A stretch of DNA of 64,000 bases from assembly GCF_004349065.1 (NCBI RefSeq), contig NZ_SMKZ01000009.1:62001-126000 (forward strand). The letters run 5' to 3'. Shown piece by piece: positions 1 to 8,492 of this stretch; the first letter of the stretch is position 1, and the number at the start of each line of letters is the position of its first letter. Under the pieces are notes generated by a model. That model was not told where the DNA came from. It ran no database searches and was given only the letters and a program-made list of their open reading frames with translations. The position numbers and the translations under genes were made by a program. The DNA comes from Jiangella asiatica. GTDB lineage: Bacteria > Actinomycetota > Actinomycetes > Jiangellales > Jiangellaceae.

Positions 1-268
1 CGGCGGTCTGCTCGGGTTCGGCTTGGGGTGGTCGTGGAACGGCCTGTTCGCGTTCGCCGTCGTGCTCAACAGCCAGGGGTCGCCGGCGCTGGCCACCGGC
101 ATCGTGCAGGCCGGCATGGGCACCGGCGCCGCGGCCGGGCCGCTGGCCTTCGGCCTGGCGATCGAGGCGTGGTCGTACTCCGTGGCGTGGCTCGGGACGG
201 CGGTGCTGCTGCTGGCCGCGGCCGCCGCCGTCGTCGTCGCACGACGGATGATCGCCCGGCACCGCTGA
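1..268 (+). CDS. MFS transporter, C-terminal end (partial)
   Basis: The gene enters from the left edge; the last 88 or so residues are present in frame from base 2. Two hydrophobic stretches are visible (an LLGFGLGWSWNGLFAF segment and a VAWLGTAVLLLAAAAAVVVA segment) joined by a glycine-rich loop, IVQAGMGTGAAAGPLAFGLA. The protein ends in a basic RRMIARHR tail. This is the usual look of the last helices and cytoplasmic tail of a major facilitator superfamily permease in the inner membrane. The substrate cannot be read from this fragment. It is convergent with the hydrolase that follows, with a 10-base gap. Confidence 0.7.
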   Translation, partial: GGLLGFGLGWSWNGLFAFAVVLNSQGSPALATGIVQAGMGTGAAAGPLAFGLAIEAWSYSVAWLGTAVLLLAAAAAVVVARRMIARHR

Positions 269-278
269 GCCGCGGGCG

Positions 279-1052
279 TCATGGCAGCGAGCGCAGGAAG
301 TCCCCCAGGAGCGGCACGAACAGGTCCGGGCGCTCCAGCGGCCCCATGTGCGGGGCGCCGGGCATGATGTGCAGGCGGGCGCCGGGGATCGCGTCGGCCA
401 ACTCCCGCGACATCGCCGGTGGGGTGGCGACGTCCGCGTCGCCGGTCGTGACCAGCGTCGGCACCCGCACCGAGCGCAGCCGGTCGAACGTGTTGTGCTC
501 GGCGATGGCCCGGAACGTGGCCGCCCAGCCGCCGACGTCGTCGGCCAGCAGGCGCTCCCGGACCCGCGTCACCATCGGCGCGTCCATGAAGCCGGCGGTG
601 AACCAGCGGTCGATCGCCGCAACGGTGACGGCCGCCATGCCGCCGCGCTCCGCCGTCGTAGCCCGGCCGAGGAAGATCTCACGCTCGGCCGGGGAGGTGG
701 TGCACGACGTGCCGGACAGCACGAGTGAGCGCACGTCGCCGGGATGGTCCAGCACGAGGGCCTGCGCGACGAGCCCGCCGAAGGACTGGCCGACCAGGTG
801 CACCGGCCCGACGCGAAGCGAGTCCAGCAGCAGGTGGACGTCGTCGGCGATGTCGGACATGCGCCACGGCGACCCGGTGTGCGGCGAGCGGCCGTGCCCG
901 CGCAGGTCCACCCGGACCACGCGGTACTCCGGGGCCAGCGCTCCGGCGACGGCCTCCCAGAACGTCAGGTCCAGCCCGACCGAGTGCAGCAGCAGGACCG
1001 GCTCGCCGTCGCCGTCGACCCGGTGGTGCAGGGTGCGGTCAGGCTGGGACAT
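279..1052 (-). CDS. alpha/beta hydrolase (PcaD-like)
   Basis: A 257-residue single-domain hydrolase of the 3-oxoadipate enol-lactonase/haloperoxidase type. The nucleophile elbow GQSFGG puts the catalytic Ser at about residue 90; the acid is in GDAD (205-207) and the base is His235 in GAPHMG. An LLHSVGLD oxyanion-hole segment lies near residue 22. It is the last gene of a leftward operon, and its start overlaps the end of the cyclase-family gene by 14 bp. The operon context suggests hydrolysis of an ester, lactone or ring-cleavage product in an organic-acid degradation route. True enol-lactone activity is only one possibility, because the family is catalytically broad. Confidence 0.85.
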   Translation of the reverse strand: MSQPDRTLHHRVDGDGEPVLLLHSVGLDLTFWEAVAGALAPEYRVVRVDLRGHGRSPHTGSPWRMSDIADDVHLLLDSLRVGPVHLVGQSFGGLVAQALVLDHPGDVRSLVLSGTSCTTSPAEREIFLGRATTAERGGMAAVTVAAIDRWFTAGFMDAPMVTRVRERLLADDVGGWAATFRAIAEHNTFDRLRSVRVPTLVTTGDADVATPPAMSRELADAIPGARLHIMPGAPHMGPLERPDLFVPLLGDFLRSLP

Positions 1053-1692
1053 CGAGCACCATCCGGACGTGGCCGGCGTCTCCGCCCCGGACGATCAGCG
1101 GGAACGCGCTCACGTGCACCCGCCTCCCGGCCGCGGGCGCCAGGCTGGCCAGGTTCTCGGCGATGAGGATCTCGCGACCCAGCAGGGTGTGGTGCACCGG
1201 GAAGCCGAACCCCTCCGGGCGGCGCGGCAGCGGCAGATCCGGTGTCACGACGTCGACGCCGACCAGCCCGACGCCGCGCTCCACCAGCCACTCGGCGAGG
1301 TCCGGGTGCAGGCTGGGGTGGTCGTGGTAGTCGTCGGTGCCGAACTTGGCCGCCCAGCCGGTGTCCAGCAGCAGCATGTCGCCGTCCCGGAGCTCCGGCC
1401 CGCCGTCCAGGACGTCCTGGACGCCGATGGTCTCGCCCGGCGCGCGCCGCACGGAGACCACCACGCCCGGGCCTGTGAAGCGCTCCAGCGGAATCTGGTC
1501 GATCGTCTTCGCGCCCGGCAGCACGTGCGACGGCGCGTCGATGTGCGTGCCGGCGTGTGACGGGATGGTCAGCTGCGTGACCTCGACCGGCTCGCCGTCG
1601 GCCAGCCGGCGCAGCGGCGTGATCGACACGTCGGGCAGGGTCAGCGCCTTCGGCATGCCGCCGTACAGCGGCTGGGTCACGTCGACGAGCAT
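1039..1692 (-). CDS. cyclase-family (kynurenine formamidase-like) metal hydrolase
   Basis: A 217-residue protein of the cyclase family (PF04199). The signature HAGTHIDAPSH at residues 46-56 supplies the metal-binding His and Asp residues. The family includes kynurenine formamidases and isatin hydrolases, metal-dependent amidohydrolases acting on small ring or formyl amides. The start is ATG, preceded by AAGGAG 9 bases upstream. It is co-directional with the hydrolases on both sides and shares the operon. No other kynurenine-pathway enzyme is nearby, so hydrolysis of a cyclic or acylated intermediate of the local pathway is more likely than kynurenine formation. Confidence 0.85.
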   Translation of the reverse strand: MLVDVTQPLYGGMPKALTLPDVSITPLRRLADGEPVEVTQLTIPSHAGTHIDAPSHVLPGAKTIDQIPLERFTGPGVVVSVRRAPGETIGVQDVLDGGPELRDGDMLLLDTGWAAKFGTDDYHDHPSLHPDLAEWLVERGVGLVGVDVVTPDLPLPRRPEGFGFPVHHTLLGREILIAENLASLAPAAGRRVHVSAFPLIVRGGDAGHVRMVLDVPA

Positions 1693-1754
1693 CGGTGCCG
1701 GCTCCTTGCGGTGAGAGGGACGGGGACGGGGGCGCGGCCAGGTCTCAGCCTGTC

Positions 1755-2456
1755 TCAGCCGACCCGGGCCAGGTGTTCCATGACGGTCGCGCGGAACGCC
1801 GCTGGTTCCTCCAGCATGGCCAGGTGCGGCCCGTCGACCTGGACCAGCCGCGCGTCCGGCAGCCCGGCGGCCAGCGCGGCCACCACGTCCGGCGGCGTCG
1901 ACACGTCGTACCGGCCGGCCACGCAGGTGGTCGGCACGGTGATCTCGGCCAGCCGATCGGTGACGTCGTGGCCGGCGAGGGCCCGCCAGACGGCGGCGAG
2001 CGCCGTCGTGTCGATGGTCTCCAGACAGGACCGGGCGTAGGCGACGGGCTCGGCGGGCTCACCGCTCAGCGCGGCGGCGGTGAACCACCGTCGCATGGTG
2101 GTCCGGATGGTCTCGGCGCGCGGATCGGCTTCGGTGGCCGCGGCCCGGTCCAGCAGGACCTGGGTGGGTGTGCCGGCGGTGGTGCAGGCCAGCACGAGTG
2201 AGCGGACGAGGTCCGGGTGCGCCAGCGCCAGCTGCTGCGCGACCATCCCGCCCATGGACAGCCCGACGACGTGCGCCGGCTCCGGTAGCCAGCCGGCCAC
2301 CTCGTCGACCATGTCGGCGAGGCTGAGGTCCGGACGGGGCCGGCCGCGCCGGCCGTGCCCGGGCAGCGTCGGGCCGAGGACCGTCGCGGGCAGGTCCAGG
2401 TAGCGGGCGGACCGGCCGTCCAGGCCGGCCGAGTGCAGCAGGAGGACGGGCGTCAC
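1755..2456 (-). CDS. alpha/beta hydrolase, second paralogue
   Basis: A 233-residue hydrolase with GLSMGG (Ser67), GRYD (Asp184) and a GPHLAM base (His211), paralogous to the hydrolase at 279-1052. The start chosen is GTG at 2454-2456. It shares the GTGA quadruplet with the stop of the upstream HMGL-like gene, which indicates translational coupling. The same frame stays open much further upstream, but that stretch only mirrors the HMGL gene. The residues SLADMVDEVAGWL before the elbow match the PcaD/MhpC pattern. The role is probably to cleave an intermediate of the local degradation pathway; the substrate is unknown. Confidence 0.85.
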   Translation of the reverse strand: MTPVLLLHSAGLDGRSARYLDLPATVLGPTLPGHGRRGRPRPDLSLADMVDEVAGWLPEPAHVVGLSMGGMVAQQLALAHPDLVRSLVLACTTAGTPTQVLLDRAAATEADPRAETIRTTMRRWFTAAALSGEPAEPVAYARSCLETIDTTALAAVWRALAGHDVTDRLAEITVPTTCVAGRYDVSTPPDVVAALAAGLPDARLVQVDGPHLAMLEEPAAFRATVMEHLARVG

Positions 2457-3601
2457 GGCAGCCGGTCCCGGGCCGGCGAGACGATGGGCTCCGGCCACGG
2501 TGACATCGCGCCGCGGTGGGCCTCGGGACCGAGTCGGAAGTGCTGCGCCTGGTCGAGCGTCTCGATGAACGGCAGGTCCATCGGGTAGAGGCGCTCCCCC
2601 CGGGGCCGGCCGCCGGCCTTGGAGACGTGACCGTACAGGCGGTGGCCGACGATCCGTTCGGCGAGCACGACGGTCTCGATCAGCGCGTCGAGGTCGACGC
2701 CGGTGTCGTAGCCGAGCTCCTCGAGCAGGTACACGAGGTCCTCGGTCGGCATCAGGGTCGCGGCGCGGCCGTTGCCGCAGTACGGGCAGCCGGCCATCCC
2801 GCCGATGCTGGCGTCGAGCATGAGCGTGTGCCGCTGGTCGAGCGTTCGCAGCGCGGAGTAGACGGAGATCGGCGCGACGCCCCGGGTGTTGTGCAGGTGC
2901 AGGTGGAACGTGCGGACCGACGGCCAGCGCCGCAACATCGCCTTCAGGTCCTGTTCGACCTGGTCCGGCAGGTGCCAGCCCATCGGGTCGGCCAGCAACA
3001 CCCGCGTGACCTCCACGCCGGCGTCCTCCCAGAGCCGGACCTGCTGGTCCAGCAGCTCCATGCGCCGCTCGTGGGTGAACTCGCCCAGCCAGTTGGAGCC
3101 CCAGGTCGCGCCCAGCCCGACCTGCGCCCGCGTCGCCCCGTCCGCGACGGCCCGCTCGACGGTCGCCGGCCAGGACGCGATCTCCTGCTCCTGCGACCGG
3201 TTGGTGTTGCGGCGCGCGAACACGTCGCAGACGTGCGCGGACGTGGCCGGCAGCGTGCCGTCCAGGGAGAGGGGCGGTACATGCTGGGCGCGGCGCTCGA
3301 CCCCCTTCGCGTTGAGTGCCAGCGCCGTGTAGACGACACCGTCGCGCGGGGTGAAGCCGGCGACGACCTGGTCGATGTGAGCCATCTGAGGCGTCCACTT
3401 CGGGCTGACGAAGCTGCCGACGACGATGCGGCGCAGTCCGGTGCCGGACAGTGCGTCCAGCAGCTCGATCCGGTCCGCCACCGAGATGGCGGCGTCCTCG
3501 ATCTGCAACCCTTCGCGCATGCCCTCCTCGACGATGACGACGCTCGGCCAGCCGGCCGGGCCGGCGGCCGCGTCGGGGAGCGTCGCAGCTGGCTCGCTCA
3601 T
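2453..3601 (-). CDS. HMG-CoA lyase-like (HMGL) aldolase
   Basis: A 382-residue member of the HMGL/DRE-TIM metallolyase family, which cleaves or forms C-C bonds of 3-hydroxyacyl-CoA-type substrates. The N-terminal motif reads EEGMREGLQ (about 25-33) where classic HMG-CoA lyase has RDGLQ. The metal-binding pair lies in the HLHLHNTRG segment, and the cysteine loop reads AGCPYCGNG followed by AATLMPTEDLV. The protein is 50-80 residues longer than typical HMG-CoA lyase, with a Pro/Ala-rich N-terminus and a C-terminal extension, so it belongs to a divergent branch. Between enoyl-CoA hydratase and the hydrolases it is a good candidate for the cleavage step of the pathway. Confidence 0.8.
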   Translation of the reverse strand: MSEPAATLPDAAAGPAGWPSVVIVEEGMREGLQIEDAAISVADRIELLDALSGTGLRRIVVGSFVSPKWTPQMAHIDQVVAGFTPRDGVVYTALALNAKGVERRAQHVPPLSLDGTLPATSAHVCDVFARRNTNRSQEQEIASWPATVERAVADGATRAQVGLGATWGSNWLGEFTHERRMELLDQQVRLWEDAGVEVTRVLLADPMGWHLPDQVEQDLKAMLRRWPSVRTFHLHLHNTRGVAPISVYSALRTLDQRHTLMLDASIGGMAGCPYCGNGRAATLMPTEDLVYLLEELGYDTGVDLDALIETVVLAERIVGHRLYGHVSKAGGRPRGERLYPMDLPFIETLDQAQHFRLGPEAHRGAMSPWPEPIVSPARDRLP

Positions 3602-3602
3602 C

Positions 3603-4388
3603 TCAGCGACCCTTCCACTCGGGCGTCCGCTGCTCCAGGAAGGCCCGGACGCCTTCCGCGCGGTCCTCGCTCAGGTACGGGTTCGGGCCGGCGTTCAGCC
3701 GCAGCGCCGCGTGCACCGACAGCTCCCACCCCTTGGTGGCCATCTCCTTGCAGCGGCGCAGGGTGAGCGGGGCGTTGGCGACGATGGAGCGCACCAGCTT
3801 CTCGCTCTCCGCGGCCAGCTCGGCGGCCGGCACCACCCGGTTGTAGAGACCCCACCGCAGCGCCTCGTCGGCCGGGATCGGGTCGCCGGTGTACAGCATC
3901 TCGAGAGCGACCGCGCGGGGGAGCAGCCGCGGCAGGAGCACGGTGGCGAAGTTGGCGCCCATGCCTCGCTTGGCCTCAGGCATGCCCATGAAGGAGTGGT
4001 CCGCGGCGATGCGCAGGTCGCAGGCAAGCGCCAACTCGCAGCCGCCGGCGACCGCCGGGCCGTTGAGGATCGCGATGGTCGGCTTGTACGTCTCGAGCAC
4101 GACCTCGTAGAGGTTGCGTCCCGCGCCGGTCATGGGCACCGGGATCTGCCGGCCCTGGCGAGCCAGCTCGTCGAACTCCTTGAGGTCGCCGCCGGCGCAG
4201 AACGCGCGGTCGCCGGCTCCGGTCAGCGCCACCGCCCACACGTCGGGGTCCTGGTCCGCGGTGCTGAACGCGTCGACGAGCGCCGTCATCACCGACTGGC
4301 TCAGCGCGTTGCGTCGCTCCGGGCGGTTGATGGTCACGTACATCACGCGCTCGCGGACCTCGACGAGCACGTCCTGTTCTGGAGTCAC
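3603..4388 (-). CDS. enoyl-CoA hydratase/isomerase family protein
   Basis: A 261-residue crotonase-fold enzyme. The start is GTG (MTPEQDVLVEV), with a strong AAGGAGG 9 bases upstream; a longer frame exists but its extra residues are not crotonase-like. The oxyanion-hole segments FCAGGDLKEF and NGPAVAGGCELALACD are intact, and both catalytic glutamates of true hydratases are present (GGCELA and GMPEAKRG). It would hydrate an unsaturated acyl-CoA made by the acyl-CoA dehydrogenase encoded across the divergent promoter. It lies one base from the HMGL-like gene, consistent with a hydration-then-cleavage order. Confidence 0.9.
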   Translation of the reverse strand: MTPEQDVLVEVRERVMYVTINRPERRNALSQSVMTALVDAFSTADQDPDVWAVALTGAGDRAFCAGGDLKEFDELARQGRQIPVPMTGAGRNLYEVVLETYKPTIAILNGPAVAGGCELALACDLRIAADHSFMGMPEAKRGMGANFATVLLPRLLPRAVALEMLYTGDPIPADEALRWGLYNRVVPAAELAAESEKLVRSIVANAPLTLRRCKEMATKGWELSVHAALRLNAGPNPYLSEDRAEGVRAFLEQRTPEWKGR

Positions 4389-4458
4389 GGGAGCGGGCCT
4401 CCTTCCGTGGTGGGATGTAACGCACCATACAACGGACACACTGTTCACTCTGTGAGAC

Positions 4459-5490
4459 TTACCTCACGGGCCGTGTCAAGGCCGCCCACGCCCGGTCCCA
4501 CCCGTCGCCGGACGGGCGCGGGTCGAGCGGCTGGTGCGGTGCCACCCGGTCCAGCAGGCCCTGATAGCGCTCGCGCAGCGTCGCGCCGACCTCGTCCGGC
4601 GCGGCCTCGACGGCGAACTGGCCGAGCATCTCGTCGGTGACCAGGCCGGGCAGGTCGTCCCAGCGGCCGTCGCGGGCGAGCTGGGTGAGCGCCGCGCCGG
4701 CCGACTCCCAGCCGTGCACCTCCAGCACGGTGCGGTAGCTCGGCGTGGAGGCGTAGAAGGCCAGCCGCTCACGGACGGCCCGGCGGGCGCGGTCGCGCTC
4801 GGCGGCGTCCGTGCCGGTGACGACGAACGTGCTGGCGGAGACGGCGACGGCGGACGGCCCGCGGCCGGCCGCCGCGGCGCCCCGGGCGAGGTTCGGCATG
4901 GTGACCTCGCGCAGGTAGGCGGTGCTGTGGAACGGGTGGACGTGGAAGCCGTCGCAGAGCTCGCCGGCCACCGCCGTCAGGCCCGGGTTCACCCCCGCGA
5001 TCGATACCGGGATGTCCGGATGGTCGATCGGGCCCGGGTCGAACGCCGGCGTGAGCAGGGTGTGCGCGTAGAACTCGCCGTCGTGGCGCAGCCGCGTCCC
5101 GTCCTGGAACGACCGCCAGATCGCGCGCAGTGCCGTCACGTAGTCGCGCATCCGGGCGGCCGGCCGGCCCCACGGCATCGCGAAGCGCCTGGTGACGTGC
5201 GCCTTGACCTGTGTGCCCAGTCCCAGCAGGAACCGGCCGCCGGACATCCGTTGCAGGTCCCAGGCCAGCTGCGCGACCACCATCGGCGACCGTGAGAACG
5301 CGATGGCCACCGACGTGCCGACCCGCAGGCGGGTGGTCGCCGCGGCCGCGTAGGCGAGCGGCAGGAACGCGTCGTGCTTGTTCTCGCTGCTCCACAGGGC
5401 GTCCAGGCCGAGCCGTTCCGCGCGCCGGGCGACGTCCTGGACGTCGGCCGGCGTGAGTGCCTCCGGCGGGAGTCGTGCGTCGAGTTCCAT
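4459..5490 (-). CDS. LLM-class F420-dependent oxidoreductase
   Basis: A 343-residue luciferase-like TIM-barrel oxidoreductase, first gene of the leftward operon. The segments RVGTSVAIAFSRSPMVVAQ and SGGRFLLGLGTQVKAH are characteristic of the actinobacterial F420-using subfamily. It starts MELDARLPPE at the divergent promoter region facing the acyl-CoA dehydrogenase. It probably carries out a hydride transfer with coenzyme F420 on the pathway substrate. The family assignment is firm; the cofactor is inferred from family and phylum. Stop is TAA, and a short inverted repeat, GTGAG-N6-CTCAC, lies at 4452-4467 across the stop. Confidence 0.88.
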   Translation of the reverse strand: MELDARLPPEALTPADVQDVARRAERLGLDALWSSENKHDAFLPLAYAAAATTRLRVGTSVAIAFSRSPMVVAQLAWDLQRMSGGRFLLGLGTQVKAHVTRRFAMPWGRPAARMRDYVTALRAIWRSFQDGTRLRHDGEFYAHTLLTPAFDPGPIDHPDIPVSIAGVNPGLTAVAGELCDGFHVHPFHSTAYLREVTMPNLARGAAAAGRGPSAVAVSASTFVVTGTDAAERDRARRAVRERLAFYASTPSYRTVLEVHGWESAGAALTQLARDGRWDDLPGLVTDEMLGQFAVEAAPDEVGATLRERYQGLLDRVAPHQPLDPRPSGDGWDRAWAALTRPVR

Positions 5491-5680
5491 GCGACCTCCG
5501 GCGTTGTTACGGACCGGTATCTAGACAGTGAAGGTACCGTGTGGTGAACTGAACGTCCATTACACGGGACGATGCCCGGCGCGTCCGCTCCGCACGGCGG
5601 TGACCCCGCCGCGGTGCGCCTCGGTTCGCATCCGATCCCGCGTCTTCCGCACCGCCGCGAGGTTCAGGAAGGGGCCGACC
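5491..5680. promoter_or_regulatory. divergent promoter region of the catabolic island
   Basis: A 190-base intergenic stretch between the leftward operon headed by the F420 oxidoreductase and the rightward acyl-CoA dehydrogenase/transporter operon. It contains a small imperfect palindrome, CGTCC-N8-GGACG, near 5559-5576, which could be an operator. An AGGAAGGGG ribosome-binding site precedes the ATG at 5681. The IclR regulator at 14228 is the obvious candidate to act here, but nothing in the sequence proves it. Confidence 0.45.
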
Positions 5681-6835
5681 ATGGATTTCGAACTCTCCGA
5701 GGAGCGTGCGGAGATCCGGCAGACGGTGCGCCAGCTGTGCGCGAAGTTCCCGGACTCCTACTGGAGAGAGCTCGACCAGAAGCGCGCCTACCCGGAGGAG
5801 TTCCTGCGCACGATGTTGGACTCGGGATGGCTGGGCGTGCTCATCCCGACCGAGTACGGCGGCAAGGGCATGGGCATGACCGAGGCCGCCATCATCATCG
5901 AGGAGATCAGCCGCTCCGGCGGCAACGCCATCTCCTGCCACGCGCAGATCTACAACGTGGCCATGCTGATGCGGCACGCCTCGGAGGAGCAGAAGCGCCG
6001 TTACCTGCCCAGGATCGCCGCCGGCGAGCTGCGGTTCCTGGCCTTCGGGCTCACCGAGCACAACGCCGGGCAGAACACCACGCGGCTCGAGACGAGCGCC
6101 GTCCGCGACGGCGACCACTACGTCGTCAACGGCAGCAAGAACTGGCTGTCCCGGATCCAGCACTCCGACCTGCTGCTCCTCATCGCCCGCACCACGCCGT
6201 TCGAGCAGGCGGCCCGGAAGACCGAGGGCATCACGGCGTTCCTGGTCGAGCTGCCGGTCGAGGGCATCCACGTCACCCCGGTGCCGCTGATGATGAACAT
6301 CGAGACCAACGAGGTGACCTTCGACGACGTGCGCATCCCCGCCAGCAGCATGGTCGGCGAGGAGGGCAAGGCGTTCCGCTACATCCTCGACGGCGTCAAC
6401 GGCGACCGCATCGCCGCGGCGTCGGCGGCCATCGGCGACGCCCGCTGGTTTGTCGACAAGGCCCGCGACTACGCCAACGAGCGGGTCGTCTTCGACCAGC
6501 CGATCGGCAAGAACCAGGCCGTCCAGTTCCCCATCGCGCGCGCCTACGCCAACACCGAGGCCGCCAGCCTGATGAGGTTCAAGGCCGCGACGCTCTACGA
6601 CGCCGGCCGGCCGTGCGGGCCGGAGTCCAACATGGCCAAGCTGTTCGCGTCCGAGGCGTCCTGGGGCGCGGCGGAGGCGGCCATGTCGACCTACGGCGGC
6701 TACGCCTTCGCCGCCTCCCGCGACATCGAGCGCAAGTTCCGCGAGACGCGGCTGTTCCTCAACGCTCCCGGCTCGAACAACCTGATCCTGTCGTACCTGG
6801 GACAGCACGTGCTGGGCATGCCGAGGAGCTTCTGA
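5681..6835 (+). CDS. acyl-CoA dehydrogenase family protein
   Basis: A 384-residue flavin enzyme of the acyl-CoA dehydrogenase fold. The start is ATG (MDFELSEERAEIRQ) with AGGAAGGGG upstream. FAD/substrate segments LAFGLTEHNAGQN and YVVNGSKNWLSRI occupy the usual places, and the C-terminal TYGGYAFAASRDIERKFRETRLF is typical. The following stretch, where medium-chain enzymes carry the catalytic base in YEGTSE, reads LNAPGSNN instead, so the usual Glu is absent there. The base may sit elsewhere, as in isovaleryl-CoA dehydrogenase, or the reaction may differ. It heads the operon with the TctCBA transporter and a CoA transferase. Confidence 0.88.
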   Translation: MDFELSEERAEIRQTVRQLCAKFPDSYWRELDQKRAYPEEFLRTMLDSGWLGVLIPTEYGGKGMGMTEAAIIIEEISRSGGNAISCHAQIYNVAMLMRHASEEQKRRYLPRIAAGELRFLAFGLTEHNAGQNTTRLETSAVRDGDHYVVNGSKNWLSRIQHSDLLLLIARTTPFEQAARKTEGITAFLVELPVEGIHVTPVPLMMNIETNEVTFDDVRIPASSMVGEEGKAFRYILDGVNGDRIAAASAAIGDARWFVDKARDYANERVVFDQPIGKNQAVQFPIARAYANTEAASLMRFKAATLYDAGRPCGPESNMAKLFASEASWGAAEAAMSTYGGYAFAASRDIERKFRETRLFLNAPGSNNLILSYLGQHVLGMPRSF

Positions 6836-6874
6836 GGCCGCCGGGTCACCGGACAGCAGGAGAGGAGTTCACCG

Positions 6875-7876
6875 ATGGCGGTGAACCGCAGTGCGGTACG
6901 AGTGCGGCTGGCCGCGGCCGCGGCCGGTCTCGCGGTCCTGGCGTCGTGCACCGCGCAGAACAGCGTGAGCGCCGAGAACTACCCCCGCAGCGCCGTGCGC
7001 CTGGTCGCGCCGGCCGCGGCCGGCGGCGGCTACGACACGACCGCCCGGACCATTCTCGAGGTGGTGAAGGACGACGACCTCGTCGAGGTGCCGATGACCG
7101 TCGAGAACCGCGACGGCGCCGACGGGTCGGTGTGGATGGCCGAGATGTCGTCGAGCTTCGAAGGCGCCGACAACGTGATCTCAGTCGGCGGCACCGCGTC
7201 GATGTACAACGACGTGCGCGGCGAGACCGAGGCCACCTTTCACGACGTCACCCCGATCGCGGCGCTGATCACCGAGTACTACGTGCTGGTCGTGCCGGCG
7301 GACTCGCCGTACGACTCGCTGGACGACGTGCTCCAGGCCGTGCTCGACGACCCGCAGTCGGTGCCGGTCGGAGGCGGCAGCCTCGACCGGGCGGTGTTCG
7401 ACCTCCTGGTCCTGGCGGCCGGTGGCGACCCGTCGCAGACCAACTTCGTCGTCTATCCCACCGGTGCGGAGCAGGTCGTCGGCCTGCTCAACGGCGACCT
7501 GGCCGTCGGGGTGTCCGGGACACCGGAGTTCGCCGGGCAGATCGCCTCCGGTGACCTGCAGGCCCTGGCCGTGACCAGCGACGAGCGACTGAGCGGCGAG
7601 CCGTACGACGACGTGCCGTCGGTGACCGAGCTCGGCTACGAGGTCTCCCTGGCGAACTGGCGGTGCGTCTACGGACCGGCCGGCATGCCCGACTACGCGG
7701 TCCGCTACTGGCGCGGCGTGCTGGAGGAGATGGTCGGCACCGACGCCTGGGGCGCAGCCGCCGAGCGCAACCAGTGGGAGACCACGTTCACGACCGGCCC
7801 GGACCTGACCGAGCTGATCGACACCACGTACCAGGAGATCGAGGACGCGTACCGCGCCGCCGGCGTCATCGACTGA
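6875..7876 (+). CDS. tctC: tripartite tricarboxylate transporter substrate-binding lipoprotein
   Basis: A 333-residue extracytoplasmic solute-binding protein of the TctC (Bug) family. The N-terminal signal ends in an LASC lipobox with Cys25 as the lipidated residue. The mature part has VRLVAPAAAGGGYDTTAR, the conserved carboxylate-binding beginning of this family, and VVYPTGAEQVVGLLNGDLAVG later. It presents a carboxylate to the TctAB membrane channel encoded directly downstream. An AGGAGAGGAG-like ribosome-binding site precedes the ATG. The ligand is not deducible, but the surrounding CoA-pathway genes suggest it is the acid degraded here. Confidence 0.92.
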   Translation: MAVNRSAVRVRLAAAAAGLAVLASCTAQNSVSAENYPRSAVRLVAPAAAGGGYDTTARTILEVVKDDDLVEVPMTVENRDGADGSVWMAEMSSSFEGADNVISVGGTASMYNDVRGETEATFHDVTPIAALITEYYVLVVPADSPYDSLDDVLQAVLDDPQSVPVGGGSLDRAVFDLLVLAAGGDPSQTNFVVYPTGAEQVVGLLNGDLAVGVSGTPEFAGQIASGDLQALAVTSDERLSGEPYDDVPSVTELGYEVSLANWRCVYGPAGMPDYAVRYWRGVLEEMVGTDAWGAAAERNQWETTFTTGPDLTELIDTTYQEIEDAYRAAGVID

Positions 7877-7889
7877 GAGGAGGATCGGC

Positions 7890-8492
7890 ATGACCGGGAT
7901 CGAGTCGAGAGAATCCCCCAGGCTGCCGCTGCTGCGGGGGAACGCGGATGCCGTCGCCGGGTTGGTGGTGGCCGCCTTCGGCGTCTTCTTCGCCGTGGCC
8001 GCCGTGAACGTCGAGGCCAGTCCGTTCGCCAACACCGTTCTGGAACCCGGCGACCTGCCGCTGGTCGTCGCCGTGGGGTTGATCGTCGCCGGGCTGGCGC
8101 TGACGGTGCAGAGCGTGGTGCGTGCTCGGCGGCGGGCCGTGGACGTCGTGGGCGCCGCCGCGGGCCGTGCGGCCCGGGCCGACCCGGCCGCGAGCGACCC
8201 GGCCGGGAGCGGCGTAGCCGGGAGCGGCGGAGCCGAGCCGCGTCCGCGGCCGGACCGGCGCGACCTGCTGGTCTACGGCGCGCTGCTGGTCGGCTACGTG
8301 TTGACCCTCATTCCGCTCGGCTACATCGCGTCGACGTTCGTGTTCATCCTCGTCGGCTCCATGTACCACGACCGCCTGCACCTCGTCCGTAACGTCGTCT
8401 ACGCCGTGGTCTTCTCCATGGGCGTCTTCGTGGTGTTCAACTACGCGCTGGGAGTCATCCTGCCCCCGGGAGTCATGGGGTTCATGCCATGA
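7890..8492 (+). CDS. tctB: tripartite tricarboxylate transporter small membrane subunit
   Basis: A 200-residue membrane protein with four predicted helices: VAGLVVAAFGVFFAVAAV, LPLVVAVGLIVAGLALTV, LLVYGALLVGYVLTLIPLGYI and VVYAVVFSMGVFVVFNYAL. Between helices 2 and 3 is a low-complexity Ala/Pro/Gly/Arg linker. Position between tctC and tctA, size and helix pattern identify it as TctB. The end overlaps the ATG of tctA by four bases (ATGA), indicating coupled translation of the two membrane subunits. Confidence 0.88.
   Translation: MTGIESRESPRLPLLRGNADAVAGLVVAAFGVFFAVAAVNVEASPFANTVLEPGDLPLVVAVGLIVAGLALTVQSVVRARRRAVDVVGAAAGRAARADPAASDPAGSGVAGSGGAEPRPRPDRRDLLVYGALLVGYVLTLIPLGYIASTFVFILVGSMYHDRLHLVRNVVYAVVFSMGVFVVFNYALGVILPPGVMGFMP

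Noticed and set aside
1755-3398. 547-residue fused hydrolase
   Set aside because: Only the C-terminal 233 residues are hydrolase-like; the first part is the antisense-free mirror of the HMGL gene in another frame, and a coupled GTG start exists at 2454.
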